From assembly GCA_964019415.1 (NCBI GenBank), contig OZ025873.1, positions 6,082,169-6,146,168 of the forward strand: DNA of 64,000 nucleotides, read 5' to 3'. Positions 25,601 to 38,300 of this stretch are shown here, piece by piece. The position numbers and the translations under genes were made by a program. Source of the DNA: Ianthella basta (Eukaryota; Porifera; Demospongiae; Verongiida; Ianthellidae). The notes below the pieces were generated by a model that was given only the letters and a program-made list of their open reading frames with translations, was not told where the DNA came from and did not search any database. Every line of letters begins with the position of its first letter. Positions within the stretch are counted from its first letter, which is position 1.

Positions 25601-26049
25601 AAACACCCTGGACATGGTATCTGTATCAGTTATGATGTCCTTGCCTTTCTTCCACATAGCTGCAGCAATATTACAGGAGAAGATCAACGGCAAGCCTACT
25701 GTTGCCTGGTAAGTGCTCCCAACCGATCCTCCTTCGGTTCCTTGGCTAATAACTGGCCCAGCTGCATCGCATCTGTCTGCTAATTTAATAGGATGATGGT
25801 AAAAGGGAACGTCATTGGTCAGCGCCTGCAGGTATCGATGCTTGTGAGAGAGAGACATTCACCACCGCATGCTATTTGATATATCAACAGATTGTTAGCA
25901 ATGTAACATTAGTTTACTAGCGAGTATTTCGGGCTATCTAGATAAATTAGTTGAAGAAATAGATTTATTTCATATCTACCTATATAGCCAGCTCGCGCGA
26001 ACTTACCCATCGCCACGAACAATAGCAGAAGAACGGCGCACAGCTTCAT
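16547..26049 (-). CDS. Gene C: Ig + 8 FN3 single-pass receptor with ITIM-like tail
   Basis: Exons: 26049-26007 (signal peptide), 25779-25489 (Ig), 23486-23187 (FN3 a), 22702-22412 (b), 21009-20701 (c), 20589-20296 (d), 20001-19699 (c), 18458-18180 (e), 18090-17815 (f), 17634-17365 (g), 17148-16998 (TM), 16640-16547 (tail). They sum to 2901 bases, 966 codons plus stop, with every junction in phase. Ectodomain junctions are phase 1; the TM-to-tail junction is phase 2. The predicted protein is secreted through a leader, displays one Ig and eight FN3 domains outside the cell, crosses the membrane once (Gly/Ile/Val-rich segment ending in K-K-K-R-R) and has a cytoplasmic tail with S-T-Y-A-T-V, P-A-Y-D-H-V and S-Y-A-S-V-Y. 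Exons at 20701, 19699 and 17365 end on GC donors. FN3 carries adhesion or ligand binding in other families; the ligand here is unknown. Expression is inferred only. Confidence 0.8.
16998..17148 (-). CDS. Gene C transmembrane exon
   Basis: 151 bases, phase 1 to phase 2. It encodes a glycine-rich hydrophobic run of about 30 residues (T-I-V-G-T-F-L-G-G-I-V-V-G-C-L) followed by the basic stop-transfer K-K-K-R-R. Its counterpart in gene B is also 151 bases with the same phases. The RPTP TM exon (54370-54448) likewise runs from phase 1 to phase 2. Confidence 0.8.
18540..19690. other. Intron of gene C, nothing recognised
   Basis: About 1.15 kb between the e exon and the preceding c exon. Gene B has one further d and one further c exon at the matching place. 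No intact FN3 is left here; only a short acceptor-like remnant of a c exon is visible at about 20095-20130. Confidence 0.5.
21155..21240 (-). pseudogene. Truncated relic of an FN3 type b exon (gene C)
   Basis: The minus strand reads P-S-R-V-Q-F-I-S-V-S-K-T-V then D-L-T-M-S-W-P, which parallels the start of the type b exon at 22702. Homology ends after about 28 codons and no donor follows. Gene B has a longer relic of the same exon at 36165-36420. Confidence 0.6.
23913..24045 (-). pseudogene. Relic of a second Ig-domain exon (gene C)
   Basis: Near-identical to the gene D relic at 4945-5075 and related to the intact Ig exon at 27226-27539. It lacks an intact frame and donor. Confidence 0.55.
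24165..24640. repeat. Gene C counterpart of the 240-base tandem duplication
   Basis: Two units starting at about 24163 and 24403, as at 5184-5662, ending in a shorter (CTT)n run. The second unit lacks the words 'cacgatagtg' present in gene D. Confidence 0.7.
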
Positions 26050-26094
26050 CGTCGAGAACGAGGTGGACTGACCGCAGACACTACTTCACCCAAC

Positions 26095-26102
26095 TATATA
26101 TA
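26095..26102 (-). promoter_or_regulatory. TATA box of gene C
   Basis: TATATATA 46 bases upstream of the ATG at 26049, in the same context as gene D. Confidence 0.6.
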
Positions 26103-27225
26103 GATGTTTTCCTTCCTATTAGCTCGCTGGTGTATTAGGCATATAATACTGTCTGGCGGAAATACAATGCAAATCCTATTAACACTGTAGGGTTGCATAG
26201 TCAGTTGTATTATCTCGCTGAATCAACGGCTGTAGGGCGATTCCACTTCATTCAATATTTGACAAGTGGACGCGCAGCAAACCATTATCTTTCTACTTTC
26301 ATTAACTGTATCACAGTTACAGCAGAGAGACACGGAGCGCCGATCCTTCATGTCTTGCCTGTGAAGAAGCCAGAAACCGCCACGATGAAGTGCCAGGAGT
26401 CACACGATGAAAGTATAACCAATTGTATGTATGACTGACGTATCACTGACGAGTGTTCAATCGACTAGCTGTTCCCAATAGCTTAATTAATACTGCAATG
26501 ACGGCAAATCCACGTATACTGTTGACGCACAATTTGTTCATGCCCTCGAGATCGGGTGCATGCTTGCGACCACTTAGGTAGACATTCTGGTATAACATGA
26601 TTAATTTTCAGCATATTTTATAGAATTGTATAATGCATGTACACAGACATGCACGCGCATACATGCAAACAATCGCACAGAAATATTCTCAAGGCAGCGA
26701 ACAATAACACACATAATATCAATTAATCAATCAATAAATCAATATCTGAGTGCATCATGCCACACGGCACCAGGGCACAAACTGGCCCAAAGCAGCACTA
26801 TACACAAACAAACCACACATTCACATAAACTGTTGAATTAGATGATGTGTCTTTCACATATACAGTATAATAATTATACAAATCAGTTAAGGGCCTGCAG
26901 TTCAGTCCGGCACTAGGTGCCAAATCGTGCCTTCCACATGGTGTGGATATTCGCTGCTGTCTTGTGGTTGTGGCACGGCAGGCACAGGAGTCTTGGCGTG
27001 GTATCTTCATCAGAATTGGAGGAATGATCATGACAAGTGACAATACTATTGGACCACCACAAGCACACAATGTTGTTCTCAAGCAAATCATTTGGATAGT
27101 TTCTGGTACAATAGTGACTTGCAGTTGGAATAAAGTATTCAAGTGTTAAGGGACTCACGTGCGGTAGGTGCCATGTAGCTATAGTAAAGAAACTGATCAA
27201 TCTAATAGAATTTTATAGCACCTAC

Positions 27226-27685
27226 CCAAGGTCACTGTTGCCATTTCATTTCCACTAGTACATGAGTACATCCCAGCGTCGCTTCTTTGAAATGGTTCGA
27301 AGTGAAGATCAATCCGCACGTTCTCTACTGTCATGTACACTCTTGTGTTGAGCATGGCCATTTCTAGTATTGCTGCCCCACCAGGACCAGTCCACTGAGC
27401 ACTACCGTCATTGCAGCTAACAATGAAGCCACTTCCAGCGACGGCTGTGTGTTCTGCATTCACAACTTCATTGTCTCCGATCCTGAGCTGCAGAGCCGTT
27501 ACATTGAAAGATGTGAAGCGTATAGGTGGAGAATTGTAACTGTAGTGAATTCAATAACTGTTAGCAATCGTACCAGAATAGTACGAGTATAGCTTTTCCA
27601 ATCAAATCAGATCAAACACACCTTGTAAGAGCACCCAAACAATCCAAACAATGGGCGCGACCGTTTCTCGAAACAGAAGTCCCAT
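27226..27685 (-). pseudogene. Isolated signal-peptide + Ig cassette (relic or alternative first exons)
   Basis: 27685-27622 encodes a Met-led hydrophobic leader (M-G-L-L-F-R-E-T-V then W-I-V-W-V-L-L-Q) and ends on a CAAG|GTGTGT donor in phase 1. 27539-27226 encodes an Ig-like domain (V-S-C-N-D then D-A-G-M-Y-S-C) and ends on a GTAGGT donor in phase 1. The simple join is out of phase (1 to 2), so either the leader join uses another site or the cassette is dead. The outgoing phase-1 donor would fit the Ig exon of gene C at 25779. An alternative start of gene C with two Ig domains is therefore possible. FN3, TM and tail are absent nearby. Confidence 0.45.
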
Positions 27686-27699
27686 GAGGAGAGCGCGAG

Positions 27700-29280
27700 C
27701 CTGGGAACCGGGAAACGGAATACCTCAGACTGTATGCGAAGATTAAATTCCTGGCGAGGACTTCTTTTTATACTATCGCTGCTATCGATTCTATAGACAC
27801 GCGAGTGCGGAAACAAGAGCAAACCACGTGCATACATATAGGATTCATAGGAGTCGGAAATAGTCTATCCTTCATCACGCTGTTATAAACTTACCCTAGC
27901 TGCTTCCCAGGAACATCTGACAAAACTAGAATAGCTATAACTACAGCTACTCATTCAACTTTGATTTGTTGTGTTGTATAGCTGTACAAGCCATACAACT
28001 GGCAGTAAAATTGGTACCTCAAGCAGGTAGCGATTGACAGACTGACAATTATAGTTCAATGGAGTAGAAAAGTGAGCTAAAACACACAGGACCGCATCAG
28101 TACATTAGGTAACAGTTAAGGCTGTGTACTCTCCTAAAGCAGTGACTGCGCATCTGCATTTCCTGTTGAGACAATTAAAAATAATGATGAATCAGTTTGT
28201 GAATTGCAAAGCCTTCAAAGGTATAGTCATCAGTCATTCACACATTGCTGTTAGGTGTTGCTCAGCACCTTCAACAGTACCAGCATGTACTCTTTGCATG
28301 CACTCTCTAATATGAGAGATTCATCAATCTCCATAGAAAATTAAATGATGATATAACATACACTGTGTCTATGGTGTCATACACTTGCACAGTACATGCT
28401 CTATGTCCAGTGCCATAGTGTAAACCATGTATACAGACAAGCCAGCCCCAAACTCAATGAAAAGATTTCAAGACAATGGGAAAGGGAGTGTTTGTTTACT
28501 GCGCATGAATACTGAAGGTAAACATTTCCTAGACCTTCCATCTATCAATTGTTACTACTGTGTAGTGTTTTGGCATAAGATGGTGACAAGTTCGTTTTGG
28601 AAACTGAAACGACACAGTCCGCAGCGGTTTAGACTTTGTTTTCCGAGCATGGGAGTTCCTATGCGGGTGATATGTATCTGGACATGCCAAAGAAGAGTGG
28701 CATCACCTTCCACACCTGTGCACATGTATAAGGGCCAAATGGGGCCAATTGCAAGTTGCTGCCAAACTAATTTCGCTTCTGATTGCATACAGTGTACACT
28801 GTGAGCATATGCACGCATAAAATAGCTATAATAACCTTGCAGCCATGTATCTAGGTAGCCTAACACTGCTAGCTTAGCTGCTAGCTATGTACTGTAGCTG
28901 GGCCTTTGCTGCACCTCTGCATGACTCTTTGTACGACTGACAATGTCAGATTCTATTTCATTTGTGCAGCAGCAGTATTAGAGAAATGCTGACAGCGTGC
29001 ACAATTGTAGCCATTTTTGGCCCTGCTCACACATTTCACTCACTAGCATGCAGTTATGACTATCACAAGTAAAGACATTGTTATAGCCAAGATGCATGGC
29101 ATTGGACTCACACGCTAGCTGGAATTCCTACCAGATTGCAGTTAGCAGTCAATAAACAAAGCCGAAAGTACTTCCTACTCTTAGCACATGGAAGTGAAAC
29201 ACTGTGTGCAGTATTTAATGCACTATAGCTAATGTAGTTAATGTAACACACACACACACACACATAATAGCTGTCATCTA
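27700..29280. other. Spacer between gene B and the Ig cassette
   Basis: No gene seen. About 28000-28320 repeats the 12.8-13.0 kb and 41.6-41.8 kb flanks; 28430-29060 resembles 15240-15990. A (CA)n run lies at about 29249-29264. Confidence 0.5.
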
Positions 29281-29295
29281 TATGACAAGCCTAAA

Positions 29296-29386
29296 CTACT
29301 TTTCTATGTATACACTAGCATAGGAGGTAGTCATCTCCATGGCAGCATGGTTATATGCTGGGTCCACTGTGTCATATGTGCTGTCC
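29296..29386 (-). CDS. Gene B last exon: tyrosine-motif cytoplasmic tail
   Basis: After a TGCAG acceptor and a phase-2 join, it encodes D-S-T-Y-D-T-V-D-P-A-Y-N-H and T-T-S-Y-A-S-V-Y-I-E-K, then TAG. S-T-Y-D-T-V and T-S-Y-A-S-V both fit the ITIM consensus loosely taken as (S/I/V/L/T)xYxx(V/I/L). They are 18 residues apart. About three quarters of the residues match gene C, and the frame is kept. The exon is too short to appear as a long open frame. Confidence 0.75.
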
Positions 29387-32300
29387 CTGCATGTGTTGAA
29401 GGACAAGTCAAACAGTGACAAACTGTGTAATCCACTGTATAAGGTGAATACAAAATCAACATCAACCAATTATCAAAAATATTATGAAAGAGCTTTGCTC
29501 AATGATCTCTACTCTAGCTGTCCATCACACCCTGAAGATCAAAAAACTATCATAGATTGTAATGATCTCTGTACCATACTCAAGGGTTACTCACACTTCG
29601 CCTTTGTCAACGACTGATTCAACAGTACTTCGCTTATTCCTGTACATGACTATTCCACCAGCAATGCTCCCCACAAGCAGTGTGCTTAAGCAACCGACAA
29701 CTATTCCACCAAAGAATGATCCAACAATGGTTCCAGTGCTGGTCCCTAAACATGCAGTCGGTGGATGTGATTAAAGAGTGAAGTAGAAGGATTCTAAGTA
29801 GTACAGAACACAATGCAGTTCATATATTTGTTCATTAATAATGAACCCTGAAGTGAAATATAATTATAGTCGCACCATTTTATTGGGGGTCCCAAATTAG
29901 CTGGTAAATTTCAACTTCATACCATTTATGAATAGTCTCTTATCACTACCTCCTATTTCTATATAATGCAATGGCTGACCATCTGTAACAGTCAAAACAG
30001 TTGACATTACTGTAGCTATAAGTTGCTAGAAGGATCCCTTGTAAAGCGGCACTCCGATGGGCTTGCATGGTAGATGTATTGGGGGAGAGATCATTGGCTG
30101 CCAAGTAGCTGCCATCTGATGATTATTCATCTCAACATATCCACTGATATACCAACATACGTAGCATTACTGGTCAGCATAAAGACTTACCTTGATTGGC
30201 AGCTGGATTTCTTGCTGCTGATACATGAAAAGAGTATGGCACATCCTGAGAGAGACCTGAAATGGCAATGCTGGGATCCTTTGTTTCCAGTGTGAAGAGG
30301 GCTGGTTCAAATTCACTTGTGTTGCCATTTCGAGTAGTTGTGGCTGAAGCATAGTTGACTACATATTTCATAACACCATCCATCAACAGGTCCCAGCTGA
30401 GTGAAAGGGTAGTGTCATCTGTCCATTCAGCTTTGAGACCAGTTGGAGCATTGCCAGCTGAGTGAACAGATTAATATGTGAATAACACAAATTGGTACAA
30501 TCGTAGAATGCATCAGTCACCTTGCACTGAGAGTGGCAGAAGAAGCATATCCAGTACATAATTATATGCATATTACACCAAGTGCCTACAAAGACTACGT
30601 TTGTGTCTGTAGTTAAGCATACAAATGCCAATACCTGAAGCTGTAGCAACAATGTCCACCATCTTGAAGTCCACAGTGACAATATCACTCACTGCACCTG
30701 GGTTCATTGCTTGCATTGACACTGTACCAGCAATATGCTGAGGGAGGCCAGTGAGCATTGCCATGGTGACTGGATGGGCAACAGAGGTTGAGGAGTGACT
30801 TAAAAGTGAGTTAGTTGTTTGAATGGTATATGTGATTGGAGAGAGGCTTGCGTCTTTAGCTGGGACCCAGGACACTTCCATGGCTTGACCAGGAAGAATG
30901 GCAACTTTCACAGAAGGTACTGCAAAAGACACAGTAGTTTATGGTTTTGCAGAAAGAACATAGCTGTGAATATAGCAATGGAAATGGCTCTCACATTGCT
31001 ACAGAGAATGTGAGAAATAAAACAAGGAATGCATGCACTGACCTTCAGGAGCAGTGTAAAATGTTTCCACTGTGCTGTTGATACTTCCAAGTCGTCCATT
31101 AGCCTGTACTACCACAAAGTAAGCAGTGTTAGAAAGTAGGCTACCAATAGTATAGTTAATGTTACTGATAGCACTCAAAGACACTGAACTGCCCATTCCT
31201 GCAGTTGCTCTTGACCAGAACACTGTGTAGCTTGTAACACCTTCAGTGGATGGCACTGACCAGCTGATTGAGAAAGCATGCAGCGTTGTGCTGGTCAGTG
31301 ACATAACAGGCTGTGGTGTACCTGTACATGTAGCATGGTACATGGAAGGAATAGTTATGCGACAGGTCATTTACAGATAACAGACAGTAGCCATATTGTG
31401 GTGTAGATAGGAGGTGGACTTGCTGTATGCTGCCACGTACGTATGTGTGGCACTGTATGTATATAATTATACAATGCAAGTTAATGCAGGAGGGCAACAA
31501 GCTACACACATCTCAATCATCACAATGTATTGTACTATAGTATTGCACAACAACACCGGTGCAGGCAAGCTGTTTTGTGCCACCTAGTAGCGGCAGCATA
31601 TCTTTGTTGATTATAATAGTAATTCCACAATTGCAAGCTACAGGAATTCACATGATGTGCTGATATCTTAATGTACACGGTATATACTGTATATATAATT
31701 TTTGCAGCAACTTATTTTAATGCATACGGAAGATAAACAAGTCGGTTGTATCTATGTCAAGTTTATTGGAAGTCACAACTTAAAAGACTGATAAGCGAAG
31801 AAGGGAAGACTGGAGCTAGCACAATGCCCTGACATTGACGTTGTCCTTCACACAAAAAGTACTCATTGTCAAAATCACACCTAGCTGCATGTATCTGTGG
31901 ATAAGGCAGCATGATGTACATAAAGACAACCATCCATGTGTGTACGTTGTTCAGGCATATATAGAAACAGAGGTACTGTTCACTGTAACATTTGTTCCTA
32001 TCTAAAATCACTGTGATGCAGAAAACACCACTCCTTGTGCATACTGTGAAGATCCAAATGCAACTCAAGTTCATCCGAAAAAATAGAAAATTCAACAGCT
32101 GTTGAGTGACTGATGTTAATTCCTGTAATAGTAGTATTGATTGTTTAGTTGTTTAAAAATTGCTTGGCATCATCAGCAGGTAACATCCACATTATAGAAC
32201 GAGAAGCAAAGAGCTAGTATATTTACGTGCAAGGAGTAAGATAACTGAAGTGTAACACAATGGCACTGTGCGTTCATGAGAGAGCCAGTTAATATAAGGT

Positions 32301-35300
32301 AGGTAAAATGCAATAATGTTTAGTGTGGAAGTGGTCCAATTTGCTTTCAGAGCTGGACTCCCTAAATTCTCTGTCTTAGATAGAAATAATCCCATAACTT
32401 GGGCCGGAACTACATAGCAAAGTTAAGAAACAGTCAGAAGCACTTCTAATAGGTATTGAAAATATTTAGTGACACCATTTAGTTTGCAAAACTTACCATT
32501 ATATGTTGTCACATAGCTTGGAGTCCCCTCACAGCAGTACAGACCAGCACCAATTGCATTCACTGCAGCAACATACACTTGATACTCAGTGCCAGGGAGG
32601 AGACCAGTCACTTCAGCTGGGGATTGTGTTGCATTCATGTACTGATACCCACTGACACCACTGCCTCTGATGTGGTACCGAATGCTGTAACCAGTGATGG
32701 GGAGTTCTCCTGCTGACACAGCAGGTGCAGTCCAGGACACTCTAATGACACCACTTCTGTCAACTGGTACTGCACTCACAGTGTTTAGGAGGGGCCAAGG
32801 AGGCACTGCAAAAACAAGGCATATTATATGGAATAATATTGAAATATAACACTGGAATATTGAAATGTTATAATAATTTCACTATACAAAATGAAATAAT
32901 GCATTACACACAATGAACACTGTAATGATCGTCCTCGAATTTGTACATGCACTTCCCAGCAGACCAAACTCACTCCTGTATGTTGTCTCTGACTGTACCT
33001 CACTCCACACACCATTTCCAGTGGCAGACACTGCTCTCATCCGAATCTGGTACTCAGAGCCAGCAACTAGCTCCTCAAGGTAAGTGGATGTGGTTGAACC
33101 TGAGACTGGGGCTGCACTGCTCCAGGAATTTCCACTTCTTCTGTAATGCACCTGGTACTGAGAGATGGACACATCAGTTTGGGGGGAGGTCCAGGTCACC
33201 ATTAGAGCCGGCCTCCCTGATCTCACTGCCTTGGACACAGTCACACCAGTCACTTGGGATGGGGCTGTCACTGTAATAGAGTATAAACAAAGGATGCAGG
33301 GCAAAATGTAGGTATCATTAGAAGAAGTGATTCTTATATTTAGTAAAAGTCATAAGTTACAGCCAAAATATTCACAATGCCCACACACCTTATAGCTAGC
33401 TACCTTTGTGTGTCCACATTATGAGAGGAGTCTCCTTACAGCAGTACAGTCTGGTACCAATTGCATTCACACCATGTTAAAATGGTAACTATATGATTAC
33501 TAAACTAGTGGTGTTCTTCAGGTTCGTGGCACTTGCCATTCATTAGTATGTATTGTGCACATGGCCCTGCAGATCCACGAATCATATGTGTTGACCGTAT
33601 ATAGAGTATATAGCTAACAACTAACCCAATGCAACCAGTACATGATCGGCTGCATGGACTTTAACATTGCCATTTGACTTGTGAATACCAGGATATACAT
33701 TATATAGATAATATTATCACATTGAATGAATTATATGCCTGCTAGTACATACAGACATAATGCATACAGAGACATAAATTATTCAACTATCTAAACTTAC
33801 AATTGTATGTCCTCACAATGAGAGAAGAGAGCTCACAGCAGTACCTTCCTGTACCAATTGCATTGACTGAAGCAACATACACTCTGTAGTAAGTGCCAGG
33901 GAAGAGACCAGTCACTTCAGCTGGGGATTGCATTGCATTCATGTACTGATATCCACTGACACCACTGTTTTTGATGTGGTACCGAATGCTGTAACCGGTG
34001 ATGGAGAGTTCTCCAGTTGGCACAACTGGTGTAGTCCAGAGCATTTTAATAGTACCACTTTTGTTAACTGGTTCTGCACTCACGTTGCTGGGGAAGGTAG
34101 GCACTGCAAACACAATGTACGTATGGTACGTTACATGTAAAATGTAGGAGTTTGCTGGTTATTAGCATGTTTATCTTACAGCTGCATGCAGAATATCTGT
34201 CATGCATTGATGGCCTATACATTCCATGGCCTGAGACAGGATCATGATCAGTTTACATTGAATTGAATGAAATTTACAATTAAACAGCTCCTGGTAACTG
34301 AAATGCACAGGAAATACAATTCAAATTTCCTGTACAATGTCATTCCAGGAAATGCACCTTAAATTTGTACATTTCCTGGTCACTGAAATGTACAGGAAAT
34401 ACAATACATAAATTTCCTGTACATTTCCTGTAGTCACATATTTCAGGAAATTTCAATTTTTCCCAGTGATATACGCAGTTGATTCAGAAGGGTAGTCCAA
34501 ATGGCAAATCTTTATGGTATAATATGGTAAATGTATAAAGGGCGAATGGCGTAAGTACATAGGTGCATGCATGCATGTGTAACATCATTTTAATTGTATA
34601 TCTACCATGTTATTCTAGTCACATGCACCATTAAGGACAATACTTAATACAAAATCTATGCTGGCATGAATGCATACATTAGATGGTTCTGCATACACTT
34701 TAATGAGCACGCTTTACTTTGTATAATGTTTCTGTAACACTCATGGATAACTCACTCTGGTATGTTGTCTCTGACTGTACTTCACTCCAATTACCATTTC
34801 CAATGGCAGACACTGCTCTCACCTGAACCTGGTACTCAGTGCCAGCAACTAGCTCCTCAAGGTGAGTGGATGTGGTTGAACTTGAGACTGGGGCTGCACT
34901 GCTCCAGGAATTTCCACTTCTTTTATACTCCACCTGGTACTGAGAGATGGACACATCACTTTGGGGAGTGGTCCAGGTCACCATTAAAGCTGGTCTCCCT
35001 GACCTCACTGCCCTTGACACATTCACACCAGTCACTTGGGATGGGACTAAATATGCAAAATTATATAGAGAGAAATTATTGAAGGTGCATCTATTTATAC
35101 CAGCCTGGTGCTGAAGGGTCAACTTTTAATAATAATACAATACAATACAATACATAAGTGCTACATACCATTTGGTGGGAGAGAATATTTGCAACATAAT
35201 TGTAATTCAGATCAATCAGTTAACGTTTTAAACTTGCCATCGTGTGTCTCCACAATGAGAGGTGTCCCAGTACAGCAGTAGCCTCTTGTACCAATTACAT

Positions 35301-38300
35301 TGACTGAAGCAACATACACTCTGTACTCAGTGCCAGGGAGGAGACCAGTCACTTCAGCTGGGGATTGTGTTGCATTCATGTACTGATACCTACTGACACC
35401 ACTGCCATTGATGTGGTACCAAATGCTGTAACCAGTGATGGGGAGTTCATTATTTGACACATCAGGCGCAGTCCAGGACACTCCAATAAGACCACTTCTG
35501 TCAACTGGTACTGCACTCACAGTGCCTCGGAAGAGAAAACGCGGCTCTGCAGAGACAATATATGATATCATTAATAACAAGCATCATGACCGTTTTATAT
35601 TCTTTGCCGTGTAATCTATGCTGGCATCAGTAAGTACAGTGTGTACTGCAATGACTCACAGAACCATCTTTGCTTCGTATACCTTCCTGTGTTACCTTAT
35701 TCACAATGTGACATGCTTATAATACAGATGACTCACTGGTGGACGCCCTTTGGGTACAGCATCATAATTGTGTTATGCACTTGCATGGCTGTGCACATTA
35801 ATCTCAACCCTAATTTGTACATGGATAGATTATACAAAAGTGTACTATTAACTGCAATAAGTAATTAGTGCACTGCTGCTGGGCTTTTAAAGTCAGATGG
35901 TTAGGATTTGCACTGCAGACAGCAAGTTTCAGAACTCTTGCATGAGGCAGTGCTGCACTGTTCTATGGACTGTAGTCTGACGGCTTTGAATTGCCATTCA
36001 TTTAGGAACTTCTCATTATTACCGTTATTACAATATTTGCAGTATTATTACACTCATGGATTAAGAAACACACTGATATGCTGAATTGTGTGAACTGTGA
36101 TTTACAGTCTATCTTATATACACAGTATAATTATGGAAATGATTGAAATTGAAAAGTGGACCAAGCTAGTCTCTAACTGCATTATCGTACTTCCCTCTCA
36201 AATGGGAGACACCGCCCTCACTCTGACCTGGTACAGAGTGTGTGTTTGCAATTTGGTAAGTGAAGGTCATTGGTGAAGCATCTAGGGTCAGTTCAGTATT
36301 AAAGAAGGAACTACGTATATACTGCCTACTGTATGCGTAGGAGAGTTCATATCCAGCTACATCACTGGCTGCTAGGTGCTGTCCAGGACACTGTCAGAGC
36401 AGCAGATCCAGAGTTAGCACACAATAATATTAAAGAGTAATGAATTGAAGGAGGACAAGATATATCTTGTATGGCCAAGAGTATAGTATGTTTGCAACAA
36501 TGTGTATGATGACATTCAGAGTCCATGCACTTGATGTTACGACATGCACACAGATGACTTGCTGGTGCGAACTACATCCAAAGGGTAATTTTAACTAACA
36601 CATACAAACATTGCAATATTACATGCACTCATATATTCCTTGCTTGACTTCACTATAATGTACTATTGAGCATTGAATATATGTTGGATGCAAGAGACCA
36701 GCTGATGAGCTAGTCCACAAACCTACACAGGTTGTACCCTTGTCTGGTATACTATGTGTACTGTCATCTTCTCTGCTACAAACTTGGACAAAGCCACATT
36801 GGTATACGTAGGGAATGCACGTTGCTCTGGTACCATTGGCGGAACAGAGGAAGGCAGCAAATTTAGGCTCCTTAATCAGTCCTGGACACATAGGGACTGT
36901 GAGCTGACCCTTAGATTAGCTATAAATTTAGGTACGGTAGCTATTTCATTAAAAGTACTATCATTGCACTTAAGTGTTAAGAAAATGCAGCGACTCTTTG
37001 TCTGAACTTCATTGTAATGGGTCTTGCACACAACATCAAACTAAAGTAAAACGATGTTTCTGTGATTGAAAATGAAAGCTTCTAAACTACTCACGTGAAT
37101 ACGTAGTCTCTGACTGCATTCCATACTCCCCCTCTCCAATGGGAGACACTGCCCTCACTCTGAGTTGGTAAAAAGTGCCTGGTTGTAAATTGGTAACAGT
37201 GTAGTTTCTTGTTGAAGCAGCTAGGATCCCTTCATTGCCTCCTGTATACGAGAGTGTGTATCCAGTAATGGGAACATCACTGGAAGGTGCTGTCCAGGAC
37301 ACTGTCAGAGCAGCAGATCCAGAGCTAACAGTCCTGGAGACACTGCTGATCTGAACCTGAGAGGGAACTGAACAGCAGACAGAAGAAACAGTGACAATAC
37401 TTAGTGCTGCATGGTCACATGAGCACAATGTATACAAGGAATATCATTATATGAACAAAAACTGATGACATCAAAGAAATCCACAAAAATATGCATTAAT
37501 GCGTTCATGCTAAAGTCATATAAAATATTACAAATATTTTGTAGCAGAATTATAGAGGGGTGCAGTAAAGGAGGATACTCTCTCACAAAGAGTAATTCTT
37601 GCAACGTTTTTCTGCATAATGGCATTCATGAGCATATGCAATTTATTTTATGACTATACACAAGAGTCTATCACAATGTCATGCATTTGTGTACACATAC
37701 TCCCATCCACTTCAGAGGTCTGAGTGTGCAGTAAGGAATAAGCAAGTGTACAGTATGGAAATGATGTTTGCATGCGAATTAAGTGGAATTTATTATACCA
37801 AGTGTGACCTAACAGCTAACCTGGAAACTGAAGTTACATGTGTTATCGCCCAAAAGCAAGCAATTCAGTCCTTCAGCTAGAAAGCATCTAATGTGCCCAG
37901 AGTATCTCAGAATTGTGTATTCACAAGGCCCTCTGATAGTGCAGAGGCTGCACTTTCTAACGATACTAAGCATTATTGGCAGCTTCAGCTGAGAAAAAAG
38001 AAAAGGCTGATCTTTAATATGGTTATTTATTCTTCGTGGTATTGTGGTTTTGGGTATACTCCCACCTTAAAGCTAAGTTGTCTGCATGCACAGCATGGTG
38101 TGTGTAACTACTTGACTGATGTCTCACCTCCATAAGTGCTTGCCATCTCAGCTGCACTGTAGCTCCTTATCAGCCCGTCAGCATCTGCTGCCACCCAGAT
38201 GTGGTAGGTAGTGCTAGGGGTTAGTCCAGTGAGGGTGAGGGGTGGTTGGTTGGTTGGACCAGACATCATGGTTCCAGCGGGTGGCACACTCCCCCCAGTA

